Positions 21,053 through 29,171 of a DNA stretch of 64,000 nt are shown here, one piece after another. The DNA comes from Streptomyces noursei ATCC 11455. Its GTDB lineage: Bacteria; Actinomycetota; Actinomycetes; Streptomycetales; Streptomycetaceae. The stretch spans positions 5,828,001 to 5,892,000 of the forward strand of contig NZ_CP011533.1 of the NCBI RefSeq assembly GCF_001704275.1, in the 5' to 3' direction. Positions within the stretch are counted from its first letter, which is position 1. Each line of letters starts with the position of its first letter. The translations under genes were made by a program, and so were the position numbers. A model generated the notes under the pieces. That model saw nothing but the letters and a program-made list of their open reading frames with translations, did not search any database and was not told the DNA's origin.

Positions 21053-21463
21053 ATGTTCAACGCCATCACGCAATCGCAGATATACGTCCTGGACCAGGAC
21101 GAGGCCCTCGACTTCTACGTGGGCAAGCTCGGCCTGGAGGTCGCCGCCGACGTCGAGCTGGGCTTCATGCGCTGGCTGACCGTCAGCGTCCCCGGACACC
21201 CGGAGCGCCAGATCCTGCTGGAGAAGCCTGGCGCTCCCGCGATGTCCGAGGAAACGGCGGAGCAGGTGCGGGAGTTGGTGACCAAGGGGGCGATGGGCGG
21301 CTGGCTCATCTTCACCACGGACGACTGCCGCAAGACCTACGAGACGCTGCTGGGCCGGGGCGTCGAGTTCACCGAGGAGCCCACCGAGCGCCCGTACGGA
21401 ACCGACTGCGGTCTGCGCGACCCGTTCGGCAACCGCATCCGGTTCACCCAGCCGCTGGCCTGA
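21053..21463 (+). CDS. VOC (glyoxalase/bleomycin resistance) family protein
   Basis: The 136-residue protein is one VOC module: bab repeats with SQIYVLDQDEALDFYVGKLG at the N terminus and GVEFTEEPTERPYGTDCGLR then DPFGNRIRFTQP at the C terminus. Possible metal ligands are in the first strand and in the GTDCGLRDPFGN segment, but Gln and His/Glu positions are not fully canonical. These proteins act as isomerases, dioxygenases or antibiotic-binding proteins, and the substrate is not evident. The ATG at 21053 begins the fold; the open frame from 21011 adds a non-family leader. It follows the short AraC gene. Confidence 0.85.
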   Translation: MFNAITQSQIYVLDQDEALDFYVGKLGLEVAADVELGFMRWLTVSVPGHPERQILLEKPGAPAMSEETAEQVRELVTKGAMGGWLIFTTDDCRKTYETLLGRGVEFTEEPTERPYGTDCGLRDPFGNRIRFTQPLA

Positions 21464-21474
21464 GCGGGCGGCCC

Positions 21475-23142
21475 TCAGGCGTAGTGCTCCAGCGCGTCCC
21501 GTAGGTGGTTCTCCGGGCCGCGCAGCAGGAGGGCGCGGAGTTCGCCCGCCGGGTCGCAGATGTGGACGTAGTCCTCGTCCTCCTCGTCGTCTTCCCAGTC
21601 CTCGTCCTCGTCCGCGTCCTCGTCGGGGGCGGGTTCGGGGGCCTGCACCATCGGGACGGCGTAGGTGTCGTCGGGGTTCTCGGGGGGCTTCGGGTGGCAC
21701 CGCCACAGGGCGCCGCACTCGGCGACCTGGACCTCGCCGAAGTACCAGGCGGCGCCGACCAGGAACGGGTCGGCCTTCGCGGCCACCATCTCCTCGTAGG
21801 TGGCGAAGCGTTCGCGCACCAGGGTTTCGAGGCGGTCGAGGGACTCGGGGGAGAAGTCCCAGGCCGCGGTTCCGCCGCCCGCCGCGTCGGCCCAGGCGGG
21901 GAAGGCGGCGCGGCGTTCGGCCAGCCAGGTGCGGAGCCGGTGGTTGTCGTGCCAGTCGGGCCCCGCGAGGTCGTCGGCCGCGGTCAGCGCCGCCAACTCG
22001 GCCTCGGTGAGGGGCGGCAGGGCGGGCGTCGCCAGGTGTTCCGGGCGGGCCTGCGGCCACAGGGCCTCGGGCCAGGGCGGCGCCTCGGCGTACTCGCCGT
22101 GCGGGCGGGGATCGGGGAAGCGGGCCACGATCTCGTGCAGGTCCCTGCCGGCGACGGCCTCGCGCAGCATCGCCCCCGGGTGTTCGGCGTGGCCGTCGTG
22201 GCGGAGCCGCTGGCTGACGAAGAAGCTGCCGGTCCAGGGGTCGTCCGCCGCGTGCGGGGTGCCGGGCGGGGCGTCGGGGTCGACCCCGCGGTACTGCCAC
22301 AGCGCGTCCTTCTTCTCGACGACGTAGTGGCCCACGTACCAGGCGGCCATGATCCAGAACCGTTCGTCCGCGACCCGGTCGTAGTCCTCGACCGTCCGGA
22401 AGTGCTTGCGCAGCAGCGCCTGCAGGGCGTCCAGGGACGCGGGGGCGAAGAGCCAGCGCTCCCGGCCGCCGGCCTCCTCGGCCCACCAGTGCAGGTAGTC
22501 GACCATGCGCTGGTTGCGCCAGCGCTCCGCGGCGTGGCAGGACGAGATGACCGCGCCGGCATGCACCCACGGTGTGCGGACCCGCCGCGGCCACCACTCC
22601 GGATGCTCCCGCTGCCGGTCCCGGACCGCCGCCCGCAGCAGCCGCACCGCCGTGGCGAGGACCTGCCCCGACCTCTCGCGCAGCGCCTGGCCGACGACGA
22701 GCAGCGGCACGACCGGCGGCAGGGCGAGGGCCGGGTCCGGGCGGACGACGGGCAGCCCGTCGGTGCCCGCGGTCGCGTCCCAGTCCCAGCGCCCGCCCGC
22801 CTCCTCCAGCAGGGTCTCGCCCAGGTAGGCCGCGACGGCCTCGACGTACAGCGCGTTGCCGTCGTCCCGGCCGTCGTCGTGCGAGCAGAAGTCGAGCATC
22901 GCCGCTTCCAGCTCCGGCAGCGAACCGGCGGTGTACTCGTGCTCCCAGCCCTCGTGCATGAACTGCTCGTAGAAGAGGGTCATGAGGTCGTGCAGGCGCG
23001 CGATCCAGAGGTGGAGCCGGTGGGCGGGCGAGCCCTCCGGGGCGTGTCCGCCCGCCAGGTAGTCGTGGTCCGTGGCGTGGTCGTGGTCCGCCGCGTGGTC
23101 GTGGTCCGTCGTGCGGACGTCGTGCGTCGTGTGGTCGTCCAT
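21475..23142 (-). CDS. Unrecognised 555-residue protein with three internal repeats
   Basis: I do not recognise this family. The protein has an N-terminal His/Asp-rich segment (residues 2-33, with HDHAADHDHATDHD) and an acidic patch near the C terminus (about 505-525, EDADEDEDWEDDEEDED). Between them are three copies of a roughly 50-residue module, at about 74-120, 229-283 and 428-481. The last two share the pattern W-x-F-x-P-x-SLD-x-L, then F-x-T-x-E and AAWY-x-G-x-x-V-x-E-x-x-ALW. The first copy is more diverged. No signal peptide or membrane segment is visible. The ATG at 23142 follows a GGGGGACCCAGGG stretch; the frame continues upstream to 23505 but overlaps another gene. It is convergent with the VOC gene, 11 bases apart. 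Confidence 0.75.
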   Translation of the reverse strand: MDDHTTHDVRTTDHDHAADHDHATDHDYLAGGHAPEGSPAHRLHLWIARLHDLMTLFYEQFMHEGWEHEYTAGSLPELEAAMLDFCSHDDGRDDGNALYVEAVAAYLGETLLEEAGGRWDWDATAGTDGLPVVRPDPALALPPVVPLLVVGQALRERSGQVLATAVRLLRAAVRDRQREHPEWWPRRVRTPWVHAGAVISSCHAAERWRNQRMVDYLHWWAEEAGGRERWLFAPASLDALQALLRKHFRTVEDYDRVADERFWIMAAWYVGHYVVEKKDALWQYRGVDPDAPPGTPHAADDPWTGSFFVSQRLRHDGHAEHPGAMLREAVAGRDLHEIVARFPDPRPHGEYAEAPPWPEALWPQARPEHLATPALPPLTEAELAALTAADDLAGPDWHDNHRLRTWLAERRAAFPAWADAAGGGTAAWDFSPESLDRLETLVRERFATYEEMVAAKADPFLVGAAWYFGEVQVAECGALWRCHPKPPENPDDTYAVPMVQAPEPAPDEDADEDEDWEDDEEDEDYVHICDPAGELRALLLRGPENHLRDALEHYA

Positions 23143-23284
23143 CCCTGGGTCCCCCGTTCGGACATCGATGAGGAACGACCTTAGATCACCAAGTCCGTTG
23201 ATTTTCACGGGTGTCGGGGTGTGGTGGCGGCGGGGGAGAGGCGGGCGGTCCTTCGCCCAGGTCAGGGACCGTAGGCTTCCTGGC

Positions 23285-23575
23285 ATGGACACTACTTTCA
23301 GCGCCCTCGCCCTCTTCGTGCTCGCCCTCGCGGTGCTCGCCTCCGCCACCGACCGCCGTACGAAGCCGCTGGAGCGGCGGATGGCGCGACTGGAGCAGAA
23401 GGTGGACCGGCTGATGGCCCACCTCGGGATGGAGGAGGTCGAGGACCCGCGGATGGCCGAGGTCGACGCCCTGCTGGCGAAGGGCAAGACGGTCCACGCG
23501 ATCAAGGTCTACCGCGAGGTGACCGACGCGGGGCTGGCGGAGGCGAAGGAAGCCGTCGAACGCCGGATGCGGTGA
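23285..23575 (+). CDS. Membrane-anchored protein with ribosomal L7/L12 C-terminal-like domain
   Basis: The 96-residue protein starts with one hydrophobic segment (about 4-20, FSALALFVLALAVLASA). A coiled-coil-like stretch follows (RRMARLEQKVDRLMAHLG). The last 35 residues resemble the L7/L12 C-terminal fold: VDALLAKGKTVHAIKVYREV and GLAEAKEAVERR. It is not a ribosomal protein; this architecture is common in actinobacteria and its role is unknown. The ATG at 23285 begins the anchor. It is divergent from the three-repeat protein. Confidence 0.8.
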   Translation: MDTTFSALALFVLALAVLASATDRRTKPLERRMARLEQKVDRLMAHLGMEEVEDPRMAEVDALLAKGKTVHAIKVYREVTDAGLAEAKEAVERRMR

Positions 23576-23652
23576 GCCCGCACCGGGAAGAGGATGGCCG
23601 ATAGGGCCGTGGGACCCCGGCCCACCCCATGCGCGGCAGGGAGCGAGCGTCG

Positions 23653-25155
23653 ATGGCAGCGAACCGAGCGAGCGAAGCGACCGACGGCACGGAAACGGCC
23701 GGCGGAGGGGGGCCGGCCGGCGGCGACCGGGCCGCGCCCGACACCTACGACGTCATCGTGCTGGGCGGCGGGCCGACCGGTGAGAACCTCGCCGACCGGG
23801 TGCACGCCGCCGGTCTGAGCGCGGTGCTGGTGGAGCACGAACTCGTCGGCGGGGAGTGCTCCTACTGGGCGTGCATGCCCAGCAAGGCCCTGCTGCGCCC
23901 GGTCACCGCCCGCTCCGAGGCGAGCCGGGTGCCGGGGCTGAAGGACGCGGTGGCCGGACCGCTGGACGCCCCCGCCGTCCTCGCCCACCGCGACGCGTTC
24001 GCCTCCTACTGGAAGGACGACGGGCAGGTCCGCTGGCTGGACTCCGCCGGGATCGACCTCGTACGCGGACGGGGACGGCTCGCCGGGCCGCGGCGGGTGA
24101 CCGTCGACGGCGGGCGGACGCTGATCGCCCGGCACGCGGTCGCGGTGTGCACCGGCAGCCGCCCGGTGCTGCCGGACGTCCCCGGGCTGGCCGAGGCCAA
24201 GCCGTGGACCAGTCGCGACGCCACCAGCTCCAAGACGGTGCCGGGCCGGCTGGTGATCGTCGGCGGCGGGGTGGTGGGCGTCGAGATGGCGACCGCCTGG
24301 CGCGCGCTGGGCGCCTCGGTGACGCTGCTGGTGCGCGGTGACGGGCTGCTGCCCCGGATGGAGCCGTTCGTCGGGCATCTGGTCGCCGAGTCGCTGGCCG
24401 AGGCCGGGGTGTTCCTGCGGACCGGCACGGAGGTGCGCGAGGTGCGCCGGGAGGCGCCGGGTGGGCCGGTCACCGTCGTACTGGGTCCCGGGGACGAGAT
24501 CGTCGCCGACGAGCTGCTGATCGCGACGGGCCGCGCGCCGCGCACCGAGGACCTGGGTCTGGAGACCGTCGGTCTGACGCCGGGCGGCTGGCTGGAGGTG
24601 GACGACACCCTGCGGGCCACCGGTGTGCCCGGCGGCTGGCTCTACGGCGCCGGCGACGTCAACCACCGTGCCCTCCTCACCCATCAGGGCAAATACCAGG
24701 CCCGGATCGCCGGCGCCGCGATCGCCGCGCGGGCCCGCGGGGTGCCGATCCTGGAGTCCGACCGCTGGGGCGCGCACAGCGCCTCCGCGGACCGGCACGC
24801 CGTCCCCCAGGTCGTCTTCAGCGACCCCGAGGCCGCGGCGGTGGGCCTCAGCGCCGCCGAGGCCGAACGGGCCGGGCACCGGATCCGCGTCGTCGACCAC
24901 GACCTGGGCGCGGTGGCCGGTGCGTCCCTGTACGCCGACGGCTATCGCGGGCGCGCCCGGATGGTCGTCGACCTGGACCGCGAGGTGCTGCTGGGCGTCA
25001 CCTTCGTCGGGCCGGGCGTCGGCGAACTGCTGCACTCGGCCACCGTCGCGGTCGCCGCGGAGGTGCCCGTCGAACGCCTCTGGCACGCGGTCCCCGCCTA
25101 TCCGACGATCAGCGAGATCTGGCTGCGGCTGCTGGAGACGTACCGCGGCGACTGA
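23653..25155 (+). CDS. Flavoprotein disulfide reductase of the dihydrolipoamide dehydrogenase family, noncanonical active-site Tyr
   Basis: This 500-residue FAD/NAD(P)-dependent oxidoreductase has the FAD-binding GGGPTGENLA at about 33-43, a redox-active disulfide C69-x4-C74 (GECSYWACMPSK), an NAD-binding GGGVVGVEMA and the ATGRAPRTEDLGLE segment. In lipoamide dehydrogenases and mercuric reductases the C-terminal motif is H-P-T-x-S-E with a catalytic His. Here it reads AYPTISE (482-488), with Tyr483 at the His position. The enzyme probably acts on a different disulfide or quinone. The ATG at 23653 is preferred to one at 23629 because it is nearer the family start. It is probably monocistronic. 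Confidence 0.85.
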   Translation: MAANRASEATDGTETAGGGGPAGGDRAAPDTYDVIVLGGGPTGENLADRVHAAGLSAVLVEHELVGGECSYWACMPSKALLRPVTARSEASRVPGLKDAVAGPLDAPAVLAHRDAFASYWKDDGQVRWLDSAGIDLVRGRGRLAGPRRVTVDGGRTLIARHAVAVCTGSRPVLPDVPGLAEAKPWTSRDATSSKTVPGRLVIVGGGVVGVEMATAWRALGASVTLLVRGDGLLPRMEPFVGHLVAESLAEAGVFLRTGTEVREVRREAPGGPVTVVLGPGDEIVADELLIATGRAPRTEDLGLETVGLTPGGWLEVDDTLRATGVPGGWLYGAGDVNHRALLTHQGKYQARIAGAAIAARARGVPILESDRWGAHSASADRHAVPQVVFSDPEAAAVGLSAAEAERAGHRIRVVDHDLGAVAGASLYADGYRGRARMVVDLDREVLLGVTFVGPGVGELLHSATVAVAAEVPVERLWHAVPAYPTISEIWLRLLETYRGD

Positions 25156-25221
25156 ACGGGTGCCGGCCGCCGGGCGGGGCCGGCACCGGGAGGCGTACCG
25201 GGGGGAGTGCGACACCACCGT

Positions 25222-25698
25222 CTACGCCCCTGGCTCCTGGGCGTCGTCCGCCGGCCAGGGTCCGTTCGGCCCGGCGTCGTCCCGGGAGGCCAGCGCGAAC
25301 AGCGCGCTCAGCCCTTTGTCGATGCCCAGGTGCGTGCTCTCCGAGCCCGGCGGCACGATCCGCAGGGAGCGCTCCAGCCAGGCCGACACCGCGGCGGCCG
25401 GCGCCTCCAGCAGTGCGTCGCCGTCCGGCGAGGTCAGCGCCATGCAGACCAGGCTGCGGCCGTCCAGCTTCGTCGGCCAGACCCGTACGTCGCCCTCGCC
25501 GGAGGGCCGGAACACGCCCTCGACGAGCAGTTCGCGGGCGAACGTCCAGTGCACGGGGGCGTCCGACCCGACGTGGAAGGTGACGTGGACGGCATAGGGG
25601 TCATCCGTCCGGTAGGTGAGTCGGGCCGGTACCGGAATGCTTCGCTCCGGCGACAGGACCATGTTCAGTTCCAACTCTCGTTCCACCACGGTGTGCAT
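25222..25698 (-). CDS. ssgG: SsgA-like sporulation and cell-division protein, probably SsgG
   Basis: The 158-residue protein is an SsgA/SsgB-family member, found only in morphologically complex actinomycetes, where these proteins direct septum placement and wall remodelling during sporulation. Family motifs are SIPVPARLTYRTDDPYAV, HWTFARELLVEG, GDVRVWP and SPDGDALLEAPA. The symbol ssgG is inferred from gene order: from memory, the S. coelicolor paralogue between hppD and the large protease gene is ssgG. Another paralogue cannot be excluded. It is convergent with the flavoprotein gene and divergent from the RDD gene. Its start at 25698 leaves 240 bases of upstream region. Confidence 0.85.
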   Translation of the reverse strand: MHTVVERELELNMVLSPERSIPVPARLTYRTDDPYAVHVTFHVGSDAPVHWTFARELLVEGVFRPSGEGDVRVWPTKLDGRSLVCMALTSPDGDALLEAPAAAVSAWLERSLRIVPPGSESTHLGIDKGLSALFALASRDDAGPNGPWPADDAQEPGA

Positions 25699-25938
25699 CG
25701 TTCTCCGCCTCTCTCCGGCTCCCTGCGCGGGGCCCTGCGCGGGCCCGCACCGGGAGAGAGCGGCCGGCGGCCGGACTCTTACACGACTTCGGAGAACTTT
25801 TTTCCGGGAGTTCCCGGTGGCTGCCGGGGCAGGGGAGGAACACGGTTACGACCCGGGGTCTGATAGATGTGGACGCCGCGTTGCGGCAGACTGCACCCCG
25901 ACACCCACCAGGCCGAGAACAGATACGGGACTTCGGAC

Positions 25939-27513
25939 ATGAGCGCCCCTACCTCAGGATCCGCCGGCGGCAGCCCCACGCCAGGCTTCTACCCGGACCC
26001 GTCCATCCCCGGCTACATCCGGTACTGGAACGGTGCCGCGTGGGTGCCGGGCACCAGCCGCCCGGCCCCCGCCGAGGGTGAGCCGATGCCGGCGCCGCCG
26101 CCCGGCACGGCCCCGGCGTCCCCCGCGCCCGCCGCCGTCGAGGAGACCGGCCCGGTGTTCCTGGACGAGGCGGACCCGGCCGGCTCCGGGGCCCGGGCCG
26201 TCCGCCCGCACGGCGACGGCCAGGCCCCCGGCGCGAGTTGGGACGACCCGGCGCGGCTGCACGGCGCCGGCCCGGAAGGGGCGACGTCCTGGCACGCCGA
26301 CGCCTCCCGGCAGTCCGGCTTCGGCGAGGAAGCCCGGATCTCCTGGGGCGCGCCCGGTCAGGCCCCCGCCGGCACGCCGGCCGGCGGCGCCTCCTGGGCC
26401 AACCTCCCGCCGCAGCGCGCCGCGGAGGGCGACCCCGCCGCGGCCGGTGACGCGCCCGCCCCGGCGCCGGACGCCCCGGCCGACGGGACGGTCACCATCC
26501 GCGCCGTCAACCCGGCGGGCCGCCGCGGTTCCGGCGATCAGGGGACGACCGCGATCCGCGCGGTGCGGCCCGGGAACCCGCCCGGGAAGGCACCCGCCGG
26601 GGACCAGGGCACCACCGCCTTCCGCGCCGTCCGGCCGGACGCCGGCGAGGGCGGCCAACCCGCCCCCAAGAACGAGACGATGGCCTTCCGGCTGCCGGCG
26701 GACGACCGGTCCACGTCCGGCCCGGCCGGCGGCGCCCCCCGGTCCCTGCCCGCCACCGGGGCGCCGGCCGCGCAGCAGCCGGCCCCGCAGGCGGCCCAGC
26801 CGCCGGCCGCGCAGCAGCCCCCTGCCGCGCAGCAGCCCCCTGCCGCGCAGCAGCCCCCTGCCGTGCAGCAGCCCCCCGCCGCGCAACAGCAGCCGGCCGC
26901 CCCGGCGCCCGCGACCGGTCTCCCGCCGCAGGGCGGCGCCGCCACCGGCGACGACGGCGTCATCCCCTGGAAGCCGCCGTCCTCCGACGTCTTCTTCGCC
27001 GCGGCGCAGGCCGCGCAGGGCCATCCGGCGCCGCTCGGCCGCCGGTTGGCCGCCCGGCTGATCGACACCGTGGTGCTGGCGCTGATCACCCTCGCGGTGG
27101 CGCTGCCGCTGTGGTCCACGGTCACCGGCCACATCGACGCCAAGGTCGAGGCGGCCAAGCAGTCCGGCCGCCAGGTGACGGTGTATCTGGTCGACGGCAC
27201 CACCGCGCCGGTCTTCCTCGCGATCCTGGCGGTCGTCCTGATCGGCGGCGGCCTCTACGAGGTGCTGCCGACCCTCAAGTGGGGCCGCACGCTGGGCAAG
27301 AAGCTCTGCGGCGTCCGGGTGCTGGACATCGAGAGCCACGACACCCCGGTGCTGGCGCAGGCCATCAAGCGCTGGCTGGTCTACGGCGTGCTCGGGATCC
27401 TGGTGATCGGCGTGGTCAACGCCCTGTGGTGCGTGTTCGACAAGCCGTGGCGGCAGTGCTGGCACGACAAGCTGGCCCGCACCTTCATCGCCTCGGACGC
27501 GGCGTCCGACTGA
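25939..27513 (+). CDS. RDD-family membrane protein with DUF2510 domain and Gln/Pro linker
   Basis: The 524-residue protein starts with a DUF2510-type module (PGFYPDPSIPGYIRYWNGAAWV, about 12-33). A low-complexity, Ala/Pro/Gly-rich linker of more than 300 residues follows. It contains a run of PPAAQQ repeats (about 289-318) and repeated short motifs such as DQGTTAIRAVRP. The C-terminal 170 residues are an RDD domain with three membrane segments, starting APLGRRLAARLIDTVVLAL. RDD proteins are often linked to ion homeostasis or transport, but the family role is not settled. The ATG at 25939 gives MSAPTSG. A second RDD gene follows on the same strand 105 bases downstream. Confidence 0.85.
   Translation: MSAPTSGSAGGSPTPGFYPDPSIPGYIRYWNGAAWVPGTSRPAPAEGEPMPAPPPGTAPASPAPAAVEETGPVFLDEADPAGSGARAVRPHGDGQAPGASWDDPARLHGAGPEGATSWHADASRQSGFGEEARISWGAPGQAPAGTPAGGASWANLPPQRAAEGDPAAAGDAPAPAPDAPADGTVTIRAVNPAGRRGSGDQGTTAIRAVRPGNPPGKAPAGDQGTTAFRAVRPDAGEGGQPAPKNETMAFRLPADDRSTSGPAGGAPRSLPATGAPAAQQPAPQAAQPPAAQQPPAAQQPPAAQQPPAVQQPPAAQQQPAAPAPATGLPPQGGAATGDDGVIPWKPPSSDVFFAAAQAAQGHPAPLGRRLAARLIDTVVLALITLAVALPLWSTVTGHIDAKVEAAKQSGRQVTVYLVDGTTAPVFLAILAVVLIGGGLYEVLPTLKWGRTLGKKLCGVRVLDIESHDTPVLAQAIKRWLVYGVLGILVIGVVNALWCVFDKPWRQCWHDKLARTFIASDAASD
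26803..26892 (+). repeat. Five tandem 18-bp repeats coding for PPAAQQ
   Basis: Units start at 26803, 26821, 26839, 26857 and 26875. The second and third are identical; the others differ by one to a few bases. As 18 is a multiple of three, the coding frame is kept. This is the kind of repeat that can vary in copy number between strains. Confidence 0.85.
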
Positions 27514-27618
27514 CCGTCACCCGGTCGTTCCCCGGGGCGTCACCCGCCCTGACGGCCCGGGTACCCCGATCGGACGTCGCCGGATGCGGGGCCCGCCGGC
27601 AAGGGGTCGACTCGGGCC

Positions 27619-28395
27619 ATGAGTACCGACCAGCCCCGGCCCGGCCCCGGTGAACCGCCGGAGAACGACCCGTTCCTGAAGCAGCCGCAGGAGCCCCCGG
27701 CGGGTGGCGCTCCGCGCAACGGCTCCCCGTACGGCGCCGGCCCGGGCGCTGGCGCCCCGCCCCCCGGCGGCACCCCACCACCGGGCGGCCCTCCGTCGGG
27801 CGGCCCGCCGCCCCCTGGCGGCCCACCGCCCCCGCCGCCCCCGGGTGCCGGACCCCCGCCGTCCCACGGCGGCGGCCCGTACGGCGGGCCCTCGGCGGGC
27901 GGTCCCTATGGCGCGGGGGAGTACGGCGCCGACCCGCTGGCCGGGATGCCGCCGCTGGCCAACCGCGGCAAGCGGCTGGTGGCCCGGATCATCGACGCGC
28001 TCCTCATCGGCGTCCCGGTCACCCTGATCATGAATGCGATCGTCGGCTGGGTGGACTACTTCAGCACCAGCAGCGTGGAGACCAGCAAGCAGGCGACGGT
28101 GTCCGGCGTGACGATGCTGGCGTATCTGATCTACGAGGGGCTGATGCTGACCAGCCGCGGTCAGACGGTCGGCAAGATGGCGATGAAGATCCGGGTCGCG
28201 ATGCTCTCCGACGGCTCGATCCCGACCGCGCAGGCCGGTTGGACCCGGGCCGCGGTCTACACCCTGCCGGAGATCGTCCCGTGCTGCGGCTTCATCTTCT
28301 GGCTGGTCAACGTGTTGTGGTGCACCTGGGATAAGCCCTATCAACACTGCCTGCACGACAAGGCGGCCCGGACCGTGGTGGTCGCCACGGACTGA
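27619..28395 (+). CDS. RDD-family membrane protein with Pro/Gly-rich N terminus
   Basis: The 258-residue protein has a Pro/Gly-rich cytoplasmic N terminus (about 1-110, repeats of PPPGGPP type) and a C-terminal RDD domain. The RDD signature is at GKRLVARIIDALLIGVPVTL, and the domain includes GQTVGKMAMKIRV and the terminal WDKPYQHCLHDKAARTVVV. It is a shorter paralogue of the preceding gene, without the DUF2510 module. Both end with a similar DKPW/YQHC-x-HDK-x-ART motif, so they probably arose by duplication. The ATG at 27619 is 105 bases after the first gene. Confidence 0.88.
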   Translation: MSTDQPRPGPGEPPENDPFLKQPQEPPAGGAPRNGSPYGAGPGAGAPPPGGTPPPGGPPSGGPPPPGGPPPPPPPGAGPPPSHGGGPYGGPSAGGPYGAGEYGADPLAGMPPLANRGKRLVARIIDALLIGVPVTLIMNAIVGWVDYFSTSSVETSKQATVSGVTMLAYLIYEGLMLTSRGQTVGKMAMKIRVAMLSDGSIPTAQAGWTRAAVYTLPEIVPCCGFIFWLVNVLWCTWDKPYQHCLHDKAARTVVVATD

Positions 28396-28460
28396 TCCCG
28401 GTCGCGGGCGAGATCCCGTTCGCGGGCAAGGGAATTGACGCTGCGTCAGATGGGCGCGGG

Positions 28461-28760
28461 TCAGCGGGTGCGCTCGCCGACCCGCGCCCCGGTCCGCTGC
28501 CGCGGCAGCTGCTCGGCCGGGGGCGGCACGGCCCGCAGCGGCGCGGGGGCCTCGGGGGTCCCGCCGCCCCGCCGCACCACCCGCGACATCCTCGGAATGG
28601 GCGCGGTCATCGCGACCAGCAACCCGAGCCCGAGGCCGGCCAGGGCGATGACCGCGACCCCGATCCCGGTCTGCGTCTGCGAGAGCAGCAGCATCGCGAG
28701 GGTGGAGAGAAAGACGGTTGCCGAACCGTAGACGAGCTGGGTGGCGGTCGGACGAGGCAT
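28461..28760 (-). CDS. Small integral membrane protein of unknown function
   Basis: The 99-residue protein has two hydrophobic segments (about 10-28 and 31-53: VYGSATVFLSTLAMLLL and GIGVAVIALAGLGLGLLVA). A basic Arg/Pro-rich cytoplasmic tail follows. It is convergent with the second RDD gene. The ATG at 28760 is preceded by a CGAGGATT-type stretch with a modest ribosome binding site. A perfect palindrome lies about 40 bases upstream. Family unknown to me. Confidence 0.65.
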   Translation of the reverse strand: MPRPTATQLVYGSATVFLSTLAMLLLSQTQTGIGVAVIALAGLGLGLLVAMTAPIPRMSRVVRRGGGTPEAPAPLRAVPPPAEQLPRQRTGARVGERTR

Positions 28761-28800
28761 GGCGGAATCCGTCCTCGGAGGGTCGGCAGGGGGAGCGGGC

Positions 28801-28822
28801 GTTCGGCGGCGCGCCGCCGAAC
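28801..28822. promoter_or_regulatory. Perfect 22-bp palindrome between divergent genes
   Basis: The two 11-base arms GTTCGGCGGCG and CGCCGCCGAAC abut with no spacer. It lies 41-62 bases upstream of the small membrane protein gene and about 350 bases upstream of the divergent M6 protease gene. A dimeric repressor site is possible. It is not followed by a T run, so a terminator is less likely. Confidence 0.5.
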
Positions 28823-29171
28823 GAGCCTACGATCCCTTGTGCCCGAGGGGAGCGCTGGGTAAGCGTGACCTAACCCACCGGTCCGGAGCACGGGGGCGCA
28901 CGGGCCGGTCGCGGATCCTTCCGACAAGGCGCCCCGGGGAGCATCCCGCCTGCTGACAGCGGGGGCGCATGCCCCTGGGGCATATCCACCCGCGCGGGGC
29001 CCGGGGTCTTCCGGTGATCCGGAAGCTATGAGTCCGCTGTCCGATACCTGTGAAAACCAAGCCGGATAACGTACTTGGGCGTGCACACACACGTCAAGAT
29101 CTGTCTTTTCTTCCCCACATCCGGTCGAATGCCCTCCAGTATTGGCCAGTTACTGGGGAGGACTTCGCCAA
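28823..29171. other. Intergenic region upstream of the M6 protease gene
   Basis: About 350 bases without a gene, less GC-rich towards 29040-29130. It should contain the promoter of the protease gene; no boxes could be assigned with confidence. The ribosome binding site GGGGAGG at 29154-29160 serves the GTG at 29172. Confidence 0.5.

Noticed and set aside
26803..26892. Tandem repeats as a CRISPR array
   Set aside because: Units are 18 bp with no spacers, in frame within a coding region; they encode PPAAQQ.
25954..27465. Minus-strand open frame opposite the first RDD gene
   Set aside because: It is Gly/Arg-rich and mirrors the repeats of the real gene; no domain or ribosome binding site.
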